A stretch of 6,077 nt of DNA. Origin: JBAYNS01 sp041678625. GTDB taxonomy: Bacteria > Patescibacteriota > Gracilibacteria > Peribacterales > Peribacteraceae. The notes beneath the pieces were generated by a model. It saw only the letters and a program-made list of their open reading frames with translations. It made no database searches and was not told the origin of the DNA. The position numbers and the translations under genes were made by a program. Positions 5,180 to 6,077 of the stretch are shown here, piece after piece; positions within the stretch are counted from its first letter, which is position 1, and each line of letters opens with the position of its first letter. The stretch covers positions 1 to 6,077 of the forward strand of contig JBAYNS010000075.1 in the NCBI GenBank assembly GCA_041678625.1, written 5' to 3'.

Positions 5180-5674
5180 CTAGCCCATCTTAATTTCGAT
5201 ATCCACACCAGAGGGCAAGCTAAGGTTCTGCAGACTCTCGATAGTTTTGAATGTTGTTTCCGTGAGGTCAATAAGCCTTCTGTGCGTTCGCATTTCAAAC
5301 TGATCGCGTGCATCCTTATGGACAAAGGTCGAACGGTTGACGGTGAATTTGCGAATTTTGGTCGGAAGGGGAATCGGACCGTGGACTACTGCTCCGCTAC
5401 GTTCTGCGGTATCCACAATCTTCGAAGTTGCTTCATCAAGCACCACGTGATCAAAGGCACTCAGACGAATGCGAATTGATGAAACAGGAGCTTCGGTTTT
5501 TTTGGTTTCCTTTTTCTTTGTCTCATTAACCGTTGCTGCGACATCTGCAGCCGAGGAGGCTTTAACCGCTTTCTTCGGTGCATTCTTTTTAGTAGTACGG
5601 ACAGCAGGCTTCTTTGCTGCTGGCTTCTTGGGCGGAGACTTCTTCTTGGCTACGGGCTTTTTAGCGGGAGTCAT
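5180..5674 (-). CDS. rpsJ: 30S ribosomal protein S10 (NusE) with lysine-rich N-terminal extension
   Basis: 164 residues against about 102 for ordinary S10. The core (about 66-164) is canonical: IRIRLSAFDHVVLDEATSKI, then GPIPLPTKIRKFTVNRS, DQFEMRTHRRLIDL and SLPSGVDIEIKMG. S10 sits in the 30S head and, as NusE, pairs with NusB in antitermination. Residues 1-65 are an added tail with 19 Lys plus many Ala and Pro (KKP, KKS and KKA runs), like a histone H1 or mitochondrial-type tail, and likely disordered and RNA-binding. I chose ATG 5674 (MTPAKKPVAKKK). The longer frame from 5725 would add 17 mostly hydrophobic residues encoded by the pyrimidine-rich leader. No Shine-Dalgarno is visible. It lies 77 bases downstream of tuf on the same strand, with a strong hairpin between them. 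The usual next gene, rplC, is missing; convergent rnc follows 59 bases away. Confidence 0.97.
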   Translation of the reverse strand: MTPAKKPVAKKKSPPKKPAAKKPAVRTTKKNAPKKAVKASSAADVAATVNETKKKETKKTEAPVSSIRIRLSAFDHVVLDEATSKIVDTAERSGAVVHGPIPLPTKIRKFTVNRSTFVHKDARDQFEMRTHRRLIDLTETTFKTIESLQNLSLPSGVDIEIKMG

Positions 5675-5706
5675 AGTGACGGGAAGAGAAAGAACAAGGG
5701 GGAGAA

Positions 5707-5741
5707 GTGTGGAAAGGGGGCACAAAGGCCCCCTTGCACAC
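5707..5741 (-). terminator. Strong hairpin between tuf and rpsJ (terminator, attenuator or processing site)
   Basis: On the minus strand GTGTG-c-AAGGGGGC and GCCCCCTT-tc-CACAC form 5 plus 8 base pairs around a CTTTGT loop (5741-5707), GC-rich in the upper stem. It starts 10 bases past the tuf TAA. The downstream bases are C/T-rich rather than a clean T-run, so partial termination or an mRNA-processing/stability role is as likely as full termination. Confidence 0.6.
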
Positions 5742-5751
5742 AGAGATTCAA

Positions 5752-6077
5752 TTATTCGAGGATCTTGGTCACCACGCCGGCACCAACAGTCCTACCACCT
5801 TCACGAACAGCAAAGCGCGTGCCGGTATCCAAGGCGATGGGGGAACCAAGAGTGACGGTAAACTTCACGTTATCGCCAGGCATCACCATTTCCACATTCT
5901 CGGGGAGTTCTACCGTGCCGGTTACGTCCGTTGTGCGGATGTAGAACTGCGGCTTGTAGCCCTTAAAGAATGGAGTGTGGCGACCACCTTCGTCCTTGGT
6001 TAGGATAACGACTTCCGATTCGAACTTGGTGTGAGGAGTAATAGAACCGGGTTTGGCGATCACTTGTCCGCGTTCGA
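5752..6077 (-). CDS. tuf: Elongation factor Tu, C-terminal part (runs off the right edge)
   Basis: EF-Tu carries aminoacyl-tRNA to the ribosomal A site as a GTPase. Only about 108 C-terminal residues are visible. The frame is open through base 6077 (ERGQVIAKPGSI...), so the GTG at 6063 is an internal Val, not the start. What is seen is the end of domain 2 and domain 3: AKPGSITPHTKFESEV, then GGRHTPFFKGYKPQFYIRT, TDVTGTVELP, VMPGDNV and FAVREGGRTVGAGVVTKILE, nearly invariant in bacteria. The G-domain lies outside the window. It is followed on the same strand by rpsJ, the usual str/S10 operon junction, with a strong hairpin in the 77-base gap. Confidence 0.98.
   Translation of the reverse strand, partial: ERGQVIAKPGSITPHTKFESEVVILTKDEGGRHTPFFKGYKPQFYIRTTDVTGTVELPENVEMVMPGDNVKFTVTLGSPIALDTGTRFAVREGGRTVGAGVVTKILE

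Noticed and set aside
5131..5192. Terminator between convergent rnc and rpsJ
   Set aside because: TGCAT...ATGCA (5131-5146) and the CTAG-CAG-CTAG repeat flanked by GGG/CCC near the rpsJ stop can pair, but neither has a T-run on either strand.
5581..5674. Nucleotide repeat of ttcttnggc type, possible tandem repeat element
   Set aside because: It is explained by the Lys/Ala/Pro-rich coding of the S10 tail and is not a regular repeat.
5675..5725. S10 start at ATG 5725
   Set aside because: It would add 17 hydrophobic residues unlike the lysine-rich tail, encoded by the C/T-rich leader. ATG 5674 fits better.

Overview
The window reads as a chromosomal segment of a Candidate Phyla Radiation (Patescibacteria) bacterium. 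The main pointers are two adjacent signal-peptide proteins built from pilin-like membrane hairpins of the kind common in these genomes, compact and highly divergent housekeeping genes, and almost no Shine-Dalgarno sequences at the chosen starts. GC is about 50 percent, which would fit the Peregrinibacteria/Peribacteria side of the radiation, but that placement is an inference. UGG encodes Trp and UGA is used as a stop (end of the first pilin-like gene), so the UGA=Gly code of Gracilibacteria/Absconditabacteria is not supported.

Layout. Positions 1-723 (+) hold the C-terminal part of an alpha-glucan phosphorylase that starts before the window. Converging on it from the minus strand is a two-gene unit (2414 down to 776) of secreted or inner-membrane proteins, each with a signal peptide and three consecutive TM-loop-TM hairpins resembling VirB2/T4SS pilin. 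Divergent from this pair is a Bax inhibitor-1 family membrane protein (2515-3207, +). A 61-residue Lys/Arg-rich protein (3284-3469, possibly a divergent ribosomal protein bL32), NusB (3553-3975), a SemiSWEET sugar transporter (4051-4302) and RNase III (4425-5120) follow on the plus strand. From the right edge, EF-Tu (partial) and ribosomal protein S10 with a long lysine-rich N-terminal tail are read leftwards and converge on rnc.

How it fits together. NusB, S10 (which is NusE) and RNase III all act on ribosomal RNA synthesis or processing: NusB-S10 binds boxA in the antitermination complex, and RNase III cuts the rRNA precursor. The tuf-rpsJ pair is the classical junction of the str and S10 operons, but rpsJ is last here and is followed by convergent rnc rather than rplC. 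The phosphorylase and SemiSWEET suggest glucan/sugar handling, as in a fermentative organism.

Regulation. Three genes have a TACAAT/TACACT -10 box only 8-9 nt before their ATG, implying near-leaderless mRNAs. The two divergent genes at 2414 and 2515 share an identical 11-bp extended -10 element in inverted orientation. Hairpins are visible after the Bax inhibitor gene, between the small basic gene and nusB, and between tuf and rpsJ. No tRNA, rRNA, CRISPR array, insertion sequence or other mobile element was seen. No gene-free stretch exceeds 300 bases.
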